The notes under the pieces were generated by a model. The model searched no databases and was not told the DNA's origin. It saw only the letters and a program-made list of their open reading frames with translations. Shown piece by piece: positions 53,495-63,205 of a stretch of DNA of 64,000 nt (positions are counted from its first letter, which is position 1; every line of letters starts with the position of its first letter). Origin of the DNA: Duganella sp. Leaf126 (GTDB lineage: Bacteria > Pseudomonadota > Gammaproteobacteria > Burkholderiales > Burkholderiaceae_D); NCBI RefSeq assembly GCF_001423125.1, contig NZ_LMNW01000031.1:273268-337267 (forward strand), read 5' to 3'. A program made the translations under genes and the position numbers.

Positions 53495-53572
53495 GGCATT
53501 TTCCTGCTTTGTAATGGCTGTGTTTTTTTATGAAACTCTGGTTCACCATGAGGCAAAAAAATCCGAAACCAG

Positions 53573-53586
53573 TTGACGCAAATCAA
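53573..53586. promoter_or_regulatory. FNR/ANR-like box between jqsA and jqsS
   Basis: TTGACGCAAATCAA matches TTGAT-N4-ATCAA at nine of ten fixed positions, the form commonly found at FNR/ANR targets. It lies in the 166 bp jqsA-jqsS gap, centred 85 bp before the jqsA ATG and 81 bp before the jqsS ATG. A CATAAA on the minus strand at 53532-53527 could be a -10 for jqsA, placing the box near -60, a class I position. It is palindromic and could serve either gene. Confidence 0.55.
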
Positions 53587-53660
53587 CGTCTTCCTTGATA
53601 CGCCAGAGTGCGTTGCAAATCCGGGCGATGATGAGTCTTACAGACAAGTAAACCCTTGCC

Positions 53661-54941
53661 ATGAAGCAATCGCTGCAAGAATTGTTCAAACGTTGGAAGA
53701 CCGGCGTCCTGCAGTCGCTGCTCCAATACCATGGTCGGGAAGACCATGCGACCGTGCGCGTGCTGCTGCTGGCGTGCATCGGTACGGTCGCCATGCCCCT
53801 GTATTACGTGATCTGGCAGCATTTTTTCCCGCAGGCGTACGAAAGTCTGCCGCTGCGCCTGGTCGGCATCGTGCTGTGCGCCGTGGGCCTGTTCGCGCGC
53901 CAGTTCAGCCGCCGCATGCTGGACCTGTACCTTCTGGTCACGCTCAGCTACATCTTCCCGTTCTTTTTCACGTACATGTTTTTGATGAACCACGGGTCCG
54001 GCGTGTGGAGCGAATCGCTGCTGATCGGCCTGATCGTGCTGTTCCACTTCGATACCGGCGTGGCCATCAGGGCCTACCTGATCGGTACGTCGCTGGCGGT
54101 GGCGGCGGCAGCGGTGCTGGGCGAGACCGCTGCCCTGACCAGCCGCCCGGTGCTGCAGCAATTGCCGATCCACTGGTTCACGATTGCCGTGCTGGCAGCT
54201 GCCAAGATCAGCCGCGAGGTGCTGGCGCAGGAAAAGCTGGCCGGGCTCGGCGCCGGGCTGGCCACCGTGGCGCACGAACTGCGCACCCCGCTCACCAGCG
54301 TGGACGCCAACGTGCGCGGTCTGCTGCGCCTGTGCTCGGAGGGCGCGGGGCCGCTGACGCCGGACCGCATGGGCACCATCGACGCCCTGGCCCGCATCCA
54401 GTTCGAAGTGCGCCATATGAACCACATGATCGACCTGTTCCTGCTCAGCGCCACCGCCGTGCGGCGCAGCCTGCGGCCGATCGAGACGGTGTCGATGGAA
54501 GCGGTGGTGGAGGCCGTGCTCAAGCGCTATCCCTTCGCCAACGCCAGCCAGCAAAAGCTGGTGGCGCTCGAAGTACGGCGCAATTTCAGCTTTGCCGGCC
54601 AGTCCGAGCTGTCGGTGGTCATCCTGCTCAATTTGCTCAGAAATGCGCTGAAGGCGATCCAGCGCGCCGGCAAGGGCCGGGTGCGGATCGTGATCGATGG
54701 CGGCCATGCGCCGCCACGGCTGCTGTTCATCGATACCGGCTGCGGCATCCCGGCCCAGCAGATGCCGCTGATCTTCCACCGCTTTTACTCTTTCCCGCCG
54801 CACAACGGCGCCGGCATCGGCCTGGCGCTGTGCCAGGAAATCATGGATGCCTGGAATGCCAGCATCCGCTGCGTCTCGCGCGAGAGCGCCTATGCCATCT
54901 TCATCCTCGAATTTCCCTTGCAGCCGACTTCGGCAAAATAA
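53661..54941 (+). CDS. jqsS: Autoinducer sensor histidine kinase (JqsS/CqsS type)
   Basis: This is the likely sensor for the JqsA signal. The 426 residues have about six membrane helices (about 32-175) and no periplasmic domain, as in CqsS. An H box AHELRTPLTSV with His205, an N box (LNLLRNALKAI), G1 (DTGCGIPAQQ) and G2 (GAGIGLALCQEI) follow. The C-terminal receiver domain found in Vibrio CqsS is missing; phosphate must pass directly to a separate regulator. It ends 2 bp before jqsR. Confidence 0.9.
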   Translation: MKQSLQELFKRWKTGVLQSLLQYHGREDHATVRVLLLACIGTVAMPLYYVIWQHFFPQAYESLPLRLVGIVLCAVGLFARQFSRRMLDLYLLVTLSYIFPFFFTYMFLMNHGSGVWSESLLIGLIVLFHFDTGVAIRAYLIGTSLAVAAAAVLGETAALTSRPVLQQLPIHWFTIAVLAAAKISREVLAQEKLAGLGAGLATVAHELRTPLTSVDANVRGLLRLCSEGAGPLTPDRMGTIDALARIQFEVRHMNHMIDLFLLSATAVRRSLRPIETVSMEAVVEAVLKRYPFANASQQKLVALEVRRNFSFAGQSELSVVILLNLLRNALKAIQRAGKGRVRIVIDGGHAPPRLLFIDTGCGIPAQQMPLIFHRFYSFPPHNGAGIGLALCQEIMDAWNASIRCVSRESAYAIFILEFPLQPTSAK

Positions 54942-54943
54942 TC

Positions 54944-56026
54944 ATGTCCACCACGATGCCACTCTCCGTCTACGCCCATCCCACCCTGACGGTGCTGGTC
55001 GATGACAGCGACTCCTTCCTGCGCAGCCTGTCCTTCCAGCTCGACCCCATCCACGCCAGCAAGACCTTCCACGACACCAGCGCTGCGCTGCAGTGGCTGC
55101 GCCAGAGCGACCATGGCCGGCGCCACGCGCCCACGCCGCTGCACATGAATTTCGACACCCAGAGCCAGTCCGGCGACCAGTTCAACGTGGCGCTCGATAT
55201 CGACGCGATCTACCGCATCGCCGCCCGGCCGCAGCGCTTCGCCACGCCGACGGTGCTGGTGGTCGATTACTCGATGCCGCAGATGAATGGCCTGGAATTT
55301 TGCGCGCAAGTCCAGGACCTGCCATGCAAAAAGATTTTATTTACCGGCGCTGCCGACGAGAAGATCGCGGTGAGCGCCTTCAACCAGGGCCTGATCGACC
55401 GCTACATCCGCAAGAGCGACGACCATGCACTGGACATCCTGGAACTGGACATCACCGCGCTGCAACGGCGCTACTTCGAGGACCAGTCGGACACGCTGCG
55501 CGAGCTGGTGCTGCTGCACGACTACCACTTCCTCGGCGACCCGGCGCTGGCCCTGCAGGTGCAGCGCCTCAAGCAGGATCTCGGCTTCATCGAGCACTAC
55601 CTGTTCGCCAACCCCACCGGCATCGTCTTTCTCGACAAGTTCGGCAACACCCGGCTGATGATGATCGAAACCGAACAAGGCATGGCCGCGCAATACGAAA
55701 TGGCGCGCGACAGCGACGCCCCGCAATCGCTGCTCACGGCGTTGCGCGAGCGCCGCGTGCTGCCGTTTTTTTCGGAGGTCGGTGGCGACGGCATGTATGC
55801 GCGCCACCTGGGCGACAACTGGCACCGCTATTGCGCCACGCCGCAGGTGTGCCTGGGCCGCGAAACCTATTACTGGGCGCTGTTCGACCTGCCGCCCCAT
55901 TACTATCCGCAAGCGCCGCTGGCGTACAACGCCTTCCTGCGCGCGCAGCGCGAACAGGTCAATGCCGAAGCGACCGCGCCGTCAGTGGTGCGCGGCAGGC
56001 AGCCTGATCGTGAAACAGCTGCCTGA
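54944..56026 (+). CDS. jqsR: Response regulator JqsR with unusual receiver and output domain
   Basis: This 360-residue protein has a receiver domain with the acidic pair at Asp20/Asp21 (LVDDSDSFL). The phosphoacceptor is Asp108 (VVDYSMPQMNG), followed by Thr134 (FTGAAD) and Lys157 (RKSDD). About 45 residues (54-100) are inserted between the usual beta strands 2 and 3. Residues 165-345 form an output region with no helix-turn-helix or enzyme motif seen; it is like the LqsR/JqsR output type. An ATG at 54956 is an alternative start. The last 45 bp overlap the 3' end of the next gene on the other strand. Confidence 0.88.
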   Translation: MSTTMPLSVYAHPTLTVLVDDSDSFLRSLSFQLDPIHASKTFHDTSAALQWLRQSDHGRRHAPTPLHMNFDTQSQSGDQFNVALDIDAIYRIAARPQRFATPTVLVVDYSMPQMNGLEFCAQVQDLPCKKILFTGAADEKIAVSAFNQGLIDRYIRKSDDHALDILELDITALQRRYFEDQSDTLRELVLLHDYHFLGDPALALQVQRLKQDLGFIEHYLFANPTGIVFLDKFGNTRLMMIETEQGMAAQYEMARDSDAPQSLLTALRERRVLPFFSEVGGDGMYARHLGDNWHRYCATPQVCLGRETYYWALFDLPPHYYPQAPLAYNAFLRAQREQVNAEATAPSVVRGRQPDRETAA

Positions 56027-57088
56027 CTGCACGCCGTCGCTGGCCGCGGCCACGCTGCCGCCGTGCAGCGACACCAGCGCCCGCACCAGCGACAAGCCCA
56101 GTCCCAGGCCGTCGGACTTGCGCAGGGTGGACTGGTGGACCTGGCTGTACATATCGAAGATGGTGGCCAGGCGGTCGGCAGGAATGCCCATGCCGTTGTC
56201 GGCGATGCGCAGCGTGATGCTGTCGCCGGCGCGCGCGAGCGTGATGGCGATGGCGCCGCCCTCGGGCGTGTAGCGCACCGCATTGCCCAGCACGTTGCCC
56301 ACCACCTGCACCAGCCGCGTATGGTCGCCCTTGACCATGCAGGCGGCGGGGTCGAGGTCGAGCGTCAGCCGGTGCCGCCTGGCCTGCACCGCCGCCTGCA
56401 GCTGCTCGACCGCATCGGCCACCACCGTGCGCATGTCGAGCATGACCAGGTTGAGGCGGATTTCGCCGCGGCCCACGCGGGCCGTATCGAGCAGGTCTTC
56501 GGCAACCCGGCTCATGTGCCCGAGCTGGCGCTGCACCAGTTGCGCCAGCTCGGCCGTGCGGGCGTGATCGAAGGCCTTGAGTTTGAGCAGTTCGGCCGCG
56601 TTGTGCGCGGCCGACAGCGGGTTGCGCAGCTCGTGCGCCACCGTCGCCAGAAAGTCGTCCTTGCGCAGGTTGGCCTCGCGCAACGCCTGGCGCGCCATGT
56701 ACAACTCGGTCATGTCGCGCGACACCACCATCACTTCGCGCACCTGACCGTCGGCATCGCACACGGGACTGGCCACCACGTCCCACCAGCGCGGCGTGCC
56801 CTGCACGGTCGGACAGAAGGCGTTGAATTTGCTGACCTTGCCCGCGGCAGCGGTGGCAAACGCCTGCTGGGCCAGCGCGCGGCTGTCCTCGGGCCAGATC
56901 TCCCACCAGACCTTGCCCAGCAATTGTCCGGGCTGGTCCAGCTCGAGCGCCACGATGCCGCCCGGGTTGAGCTGGCCGAGTCGGCCCTGCAGGTCGAGCA
57001 TCTTGATGCAATCGGGCGAACTGCTGAACAGCTCGCGATTGAGCTCGCCATCATTCCGGGTGTAGGTCGCGCAAGAGGAGTCAAGCAT
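55982..57088 (-). CDS. PAS-domain sensor histidine kinase
   Basis: This 368-residue soluble kinase has a PAS domain (about 22-135: SSPDCIKMLDLQGRLGQLNP) and a PAC-like segment (VMVVSRDMTELYMARQALRE). The H box is AHELRNPLSAAHN with His152. A complete ATPase domain follows, with GNVLGNAVRYTPEGG, DNGMGIPADRL and GLGLGLSLVRALV. No membrane segment is seen, so it senses something in the cytoplasm; the partner regulator is not identified. It is convergent with jqsR and shares 45 bp with it. The ATG at 57088 has no good Shine-Dalgarno. Confidence 0.88.
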   Translation of the reverse strand: MLDSSCATYTRNDGELNRELFSSSPDCIKMLDLQGRLGQLNPGGIVALELDQPGQLLGKVWWEIWPEDSRALAQQAFATAAAGKVSKFNAFCPTVQGTPRWWDVVASPVCDADGQVREVMVVSRDMTELYMARQALREANLRKDDFLATVAHELRNPLSAAHNAAELLKLKAFDHARTAELAQLVQRQLGHMSRVAEDLLDTARVGRGEIRLNLVMLDMRTVVADAVEQLQAAVQARRHRLTLDLDPAACMVKGDHTRLVQVVGNVLGNAVRYTPEGGAIAITLARAGDSITLRIADNGMGIPADRLATIFDMYSQVHQSTLRKSDGLGLGLSLVRALVSLHGGSVAAASDGVQSGSCFTIRLPAAHH

Positions 57089-57165
57089 GTGTGGACGGTC
57101 GCTTCTGAAAAATGAAAAAAGGAAGCGGGGGCGCGGCGTCCTGTGGTAAGCCGATTCTACAATAA

Positions 57166-57191
57166 CTTGCGGCGCGGACGCGCCACGCAAG
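57166..57191 (-). other. GC-rich hairpin downstream of the YbbP-like gene
   Basis: CTTGC-GGCGCG (57166-57176) pairs with CGCGCC-GCAAG (57179-57184 and 57187-57191), with a 2-base bulge and a tight loop. It lies 23 bp after the stop of the permease gene on the minus strand. No T-run follows, so it is a possible but not proven terminator between that gene and the PAS kinase gene. Confidence 0.45.
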
Positions 57192-57213
57192 CGGACGCTG
57201 CCGGCCGGGCCGG

Positions 57214-59751
57214 TCAGGCTTCGCGCAGGGTTTGCAGCGGCGGCTGGCGCAACACGCTGCGCAGGCCGAACCAGCCGCCCGCAATCGCGCACACGGCGCC
57301 AGCCAGCAGCCCCACCAGCCACACCGCCGGCGTGAACGTCCAGGCAAACTTGAACTGGTACGTCGCCAGCGCCCAGCCCATTACGGCTGCCCCGGTCGCG
57401 GCCAGCACGCCGGCCAGCGCCCCCACCAGCGTGAATTCGATCAGTTGCGCCTGCGACAACTGGCGCCGGGTCGCGCCCAGCGCGCGCAGCAGGCCCGCTT
57501 CCCGGGTGCGCTCGTCCTGCGAGCCCATCAGCGCCGCATACAGCACCAGCAGCCCGGACGCCAGAGTGAAGATGAACAGGAACTCGATGGCGGCCACCAC
57601 CTGGTCGAGCACGGCCTGGACCTGGCGCAGCAGGCCGCCCACGTCGACGATGGTCAGGTTCGGGAAGTCGCGCGTGAGCGCATTCATCACCGGCCCCTGC
57701 CCGGCCGGCAGGTGGAACGCCGTGATCCAGCTCTGCGAGACCTCCGTCAGCGCTGCCGGGTTGATGATGACAAAGAAATTGACCCGCATCGAGCTCCATT
57801 CGAGCTTGCGCAGGCTGGTAATGGTCACCGCGACCGGCGCACCGGCAATGTCGAAGGTGAGCTTGTCGCCGACCTGCCAGCGCAGGGTCTTGGCGATGCC
57901 CTCCTCGACCGACGCTTCGGCCACGCCGGGACCGTCCGCATACCACTTGCCGGCCACGATCTCGTTCCCGGCCTGCATGGTGGTCATGGTGGAGAGATTG
58001 AACTCGCGGTCGGCCAGACCGCGCGCCCGGTCCTCGGTATAGGTGTCGGCTGTTACGGGCCGGCCGTTGACGGCCGCCAGCCGACCGCGGATCATCGGAT
58101 ACTGCGGCGCGTCGGTCACGCCGGCCGCCGTCAGCCGCGCAGCGATGTCGGCTTTTTGCTCGGGCTGGATGTTGATGATGAAGCGGTTCGGCGCATCGGG
58201 CGGCGTGGCGTTGCGCCAGGCCGTCATCAGGTCTTCGCGCACCACGGTCAGCACCAGCAGCGCCATCATGCCCAGCGCCAGCGACACCACCTGCACCATG
58301 GTGGCGCCCGGCCGGCGTTGCAGCGAAGTCAGGGCGAAGCGCCAGCTCTGATGGTCGATCGCGGCGCGCAGCGGCTTGAGCGCTTTCAGGCCCAGCCACG
58401 CCACCAGCGCGAACACGCCAAAGGCGGCGACGAAGCCGAGCGCCGTGTACAGGGCCAGCATGGCGTCGCCGGCCTGCCACAGCAGCAGCGCCGCGAAACC
58501 GGCAAAACCGAGGCCATAGGTGGCCAGTGCGGCCACCTGCGGCGCATCGTGCTCGCGGCGGATCACGCGGTTGTGCGGCACCTTGCGCAGCTGCAGGATC
58601 GGCGGCAGCGCGAACGCGGCCAGCAGCAGGATGCCGGTGGCCAGTCCCTGCAGCGCCGGCCAGACGCTGGGGCCCGGCAAATCGGCCGCCACCAGCTGGC
58701 CCAGGACGTCGAGCAGCACGAAGTGGGCGCCGAAACCGACCGCCACCCCGAGCGCACTGCCGGCCAGCCCCACCAGCAGGAATTCCAGCAGATACATGGT
58801 GGTGACTTGCTGCTGCGTCAGGCCCAGGCAGCGCAGCATGGCGCAGGCGTCCAGGTGGCGCTGCATGAAGCGGCGCGCGGCCATTGCCACGGCCACCGCC
58901 GCCAGCATGGCCGACAGCAGGCCCACCAGCGACAGGAAGCGGTCGGCGCGGTCGAGCGTGTTGCGCATTTCGGGGCGGCCGTTTTCCAGCGACTCGACCC
59001 GCACGCCTTTCAGATTATTCTGTTTGATGGCAGCGTCCATCCAGGCCTGGAATGCGGCTGCCCGGCTTGCACCATCGCTGGCGGACGGCGGCGCCGCCAC
59101 CAGCAGCCGGTACGTCACGCGCGAGCCGGGCTGGACCAGATTGGTCGCGTCCAGGTCGGCCAGCGCCAGCATCACGCGCGGCGCAAACGCCAGAAAGTTG
59201 GCGCCGCGGTCGGGCTCGGACGCGATCAGCTGGGTGACCTTGAAGGTCTTGTCGCCGAGCCTGATCTGGCCGCCCACCCGCGTGCCCAGGCTGCCCAGCA
59301 GGCCGGCGTCGAGCCAGACCGTGCCGGGCGCCGGAATGTCCGCCGCCGCCGCGCCCTCGCTCTGCTCGGCCCGCGCCGCATCGGTGGTGAGCTTGACGCG
59401 GCCGCGCAGCGGGTAGCCGGGACCGACCGCCTTGAGCGAAGCGAGCACCGATTGCGACTGCTCGCCCTCGCCTGCTGTGGCCATGCTGGGAAACACCACG
59501 GTATCGGTGACCACCAGCCCGCGCCTGAGCGCCTCGGCCCTCCATGCAGGCCGCACCGGCAAGTCGGTGCTGACCACCACGTCGGCGCCCAGCAACTGGC
59601 GGGCGTCCCGGTCCAGGCCACTCCGCAGGCGGTCGACAAAGAAGCCGGTGGCGGACAGGGCGGCGACCGCCACCGTCAGGGCAATCAGCAGGAAGCGCAG
59701 CTGGCCGGCGCGCCAGTCGCGCGCGGTCATGCGCAGGGCGAGGTTGATCAT
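57214..59751 (-). CDS. FtsX-like ABC transporter permease (YbbP family)
   Basis: This 845-residue membrane protein looks like the YbbP group: two FtsX repeats of four helices each, at about residues 260-400 and 720-840. Additional helices lie around 410-510. The N-terminal part (MINLALRMTARDWRAGQLRF) and the large periplasmic loop (about 40-250) are typical. In other bacteria it works with the ATPase YbbA; no ATPase gene is near in this window. Its substrate is not known. It starts 6 bp after the deaminase gene. Confidence 0.85.
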   Translation of the reverse strand: MINLALRMTARDWRAGQLRFLLIALTVAVAALSATGFFVDRLRSGLDRDARQLLGADVVVSTDLPVRPAWRAEALRRGLVVTDTVVFPSMATAGEGEQSQSVLASLKAVGPGYPLRGRVKLTTDAARAEQSEGAAAADIPAPGTVWLDAGLLGSLGTRVGGQIRLGDKTFKVTQLIASEPDRGANFLAFAPRVMLALADLDATNLVQPGSRVTYRLLVAAPPSASDGASRAAAFQAWMDAAIKQNNLKGVRVESLENGRPEMRNTLDRADRFLSLVGLLSAMLAAVAVAMAARRFMQRHLDACAMLRCLGLTQQQVTTMYLLEFLLVGLAGSALGVAVGFGAHFVLLDVLGQLVAADLPGPSVWPALQGLATGILLLAAFALPPILQLRKVPHNRVIRREHDAPQVAALATYGLGFAGFAALLLWQAGDAMLALYTALGFVAAFGVFALVAWLGLKALKPLRAAIDHQSWRFALTSLQRRPGATMVQVVSLALGMMALLVLTVVREDLMTAWRNATPPDAPNRFIINIQPEQKADIAARLTAAGVTDAPQYPMIRGRLAAVNGRPVTADTYTEDRARGLADREFNLSTMTTMQAGNEIVAGKWYADGPGVAEASVEEGIAKTLRWQVGDKLTFDIAGAPVAVTITSLRKLEWSSMRVNFFVIINPAALTEVSQSWITAFHLPAGQGPVMNALTRDFPNLTIVDVGGLLRQVQAVLDQVVAAIEFLFIFTLASGLLVLYAALMGSQDERTREAGLLRALGATRRQLSQAQLIEFTLVGALAGVLAATGAAVMGWALATYQFKFAWTFTPAVWLVGLLAGAVCAIAGGWFGLRSVLRQPPLQTLREA

Positions 59752-59757
59752 CGTAAT

Positions 59758-61247
<1,490 letters not shown>

Positions 61248-63170
61248 ATGACCATTTTTGACAACTACGCTGCACGGTATGAACGGACCAAAGAGGAAGA
61301 GATGTCGATGAAGGAATATCTCGAACTCTGCAAGAAAGATCGACTCACCTATGCCAGCGCGCCGGAACGGATGCTGGCGGCGATCGGTGAACCGACCCTG
61401 GTCGACACGCGCAACGATACCCGGCTCTCGCGCATCTTCGCCAACAAGGTCATCAAGATCTACCCGGCCTTCCGCGAGTTTTACGGCACCGAGGAAGTGA
61501 TAGAACAGGTCGTCTCCTACTTCCGCCACGCGGCGCAGGGGCTGGAAGAACGCAAGCAGATCCTGTATCTGCTCGGCCCGGTTGGCGGCGGCAAATCGTC
61601 GATTGCGGAAAAACTCAAATCGCTGATGGAACATGTGCCGTTCTACTGCCTGAAAGGCTCGCCGGTCAACGAGTCGCCGCTGGGCCTGTTCAACGAGGAC
61701 GAAGACGGCACCCTGCTCGAAGAAGACTACGGCATTCCGCGCCGCTACCTGCGCAATATTCCGAGCCCGTGGGCGGTCAAGCGCCTCCACGAGTTCAACG
61801 GCGACATCAACCAGTTCCGCGTCGTCAAGCGCTACCCGTCCGTGCTCAAGCAGATCGCCATTTCCAAGACCGAGCCGGGCGACGAAAACAACCAGGATAT
61901 CTCTTCGCTGGTCGGCAAGGTCGATATCCGCAAGCTCGAGGATTATTCGCAGGACGACCCCGACGCCTACAGCTACTCGGGCGGCCTGTGCCTGGCCAAC
62001 CAGGGCCTGATGGAATTCGTCGAAATGTTCAAGGCGCCGATCAAGGTGCTGCATCCGCTGCTGACGGCCACCCAGGAAGGCAATTACAAGGGCACCGAAG
62101 GTTTCGGCGCGATTCCGTTCGACGGCATCATCCTGGCCCACTCGAACGAGTCGGAATGGAAAACCTTCCGCAACAACCGCAACAACGAAGCGTTCCTCGA
62201 CCGCATCTACATCGTCAAGGTCCCGTACTGCCTGCGCATCAGCGACGAGATCAAGATCTACGACAAGCTGCTGGCCAATTCCTCGCTGGCCAGCGCGCCG
62301 TGCGCCCCGGGCACCCTGCGCATGATGTCGCAGTTCGCCATCCTGTCGCGCCTGAAAGACCCCGAAAACTCGAGCATCTACAGCAAGATGCTGGTGTACG
62401 ACGGCGAAAACCTCAAGGACACCGATCCCAAGGCCAAGTCCATGCACGAGTACGTCGATTACGCGGGCGTGGACGAGGGCATGAACGGCTTGTCGACGCG
62501 TTTCGCGTTCAAGATCCTGTCCAAGGTCTTCAACTTCGACAACACGGAGGTGGCCGCCAACCCGGTGCACCTGCTGTACGTGCTCGAGCAGCAGGTCGAA
62601 CGCGAGCAATTCCCGCCGGAAATCGAGCAAAAATATCTATCGTATATCAAGGAACACCTGGCGCAGCGCTATGTCGAATTCATCGGCAAGGAAATCCAGA
62701 CCGCTTACCTGGAAAGCTATTCCGAGTACGGCCAGAACATTTTCGACCGCTACGTGACGTTTGCCGACTTCTGGATCCAGGACCAGGAATTCCGTGATCC
62801 CGACACGGGCGAGAGTTTCGACCGCGAAGCGCTGAACAACGAACTGGAGAAGATCGAAAAGCCGGCCGGCATCTCGAACCCGAAAGATTTCCGCAACGAG
62901 ATCGTCAACTTCGGGCTGCGGGCGCGGGCCAATAACGGCGGCAAGAATCCGGCCTGGACCAGCTACGAGAAGTTCCGCACCGTGATCGAGAAGAAGATGT
63001 TCTCGAATACGGAAGAACTGCTGCCGGTGATTTCGTTCAACGCCAAGGCCAGCGCCGAGGACGCCAACAAGCATGCCGATTTTGTCGCGCGCATGGTGGA
63101 AAAAGGCTATACGGCCAAGCAGGTGCGCTTGCTGTGCGAATGGTATTTGCGGGTACGTAAGTCGTCCTGA
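61248..63170 (+). CDS. prkA: PrkA-type serine protein kinase
   Basis: PrkA/YeaG is a serine kinase involved in response to starvation and stress. The ATG at 61248 follows an AAAGGA and gives 640 residues, the usual size; ATG 61212 would add 12. The AAA-like N-terminal domain has the P-loop LLGPVGGGKSSIA at about 109-121. Later sequence contains the PrkA marks FDGIILAHSNESEW and RIYIVKVPYCLR. It is followed 35 bp later by yeaH, as in E. coli and many proteobacteria. Confidence 0.95.
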   Translation: MTIFDNYAARYERTKEEEMSMKEYLELCKKDRLTYASAPERMLAAIGEPTLVDTRNDTRLSRIFANKVIKIYPAFREFYGTEEVIEQVVSYFRHAAQGLEERKQILYLLGPVGGGKSSIAEKLKSLMEHVPFYCLKGSPVNESPLGLFNEDEDGTLLEEDYGIPRRYLRNIPSPWAVKRLHEFNGDINQFRVVKRYPSVLKQIAISKTEPGDENNQDISSLVGKVDIRKLEDYSQDDPDAYSYSGGLCLANQGLMEFVEMFKAPIKVLHPLLTATQEGNYKGTEGFGAIPFDGIILAHSNESEWKTFRNNRNNEAFLDRIYIVKVPYCLRISDEIKIYDKLLANSSLASAPCAPGTLRMMSQFAILSRLKDPENSSIYSKMLVYDGENLKDTDPKAKSMHEYVDYAGVDEGMNGLSTRFAFKILSKVFNFDNTEVAANPVHLLYVLEQQVEREQFPPEIEQKYLSYIKEHLAQRYVEFIGKEIQTAYLESYSEYGQNIFDRYVTFADFWIQDQEFRDPDTGESFDREALNNELEKIEKPAGISNPKDFRNEIVNFGLRARANNGGKNPAWTSYEKFRTVIEKKMFSNTEELLPVISFNAKASAEDANKHADFVARMVEKGYTAKQVRLLCEWYLRVRKSS

Positions 63171-63205
63171 GGCGACGGCGCCCACACACATCAAGGGGGT
63201 ATCTT

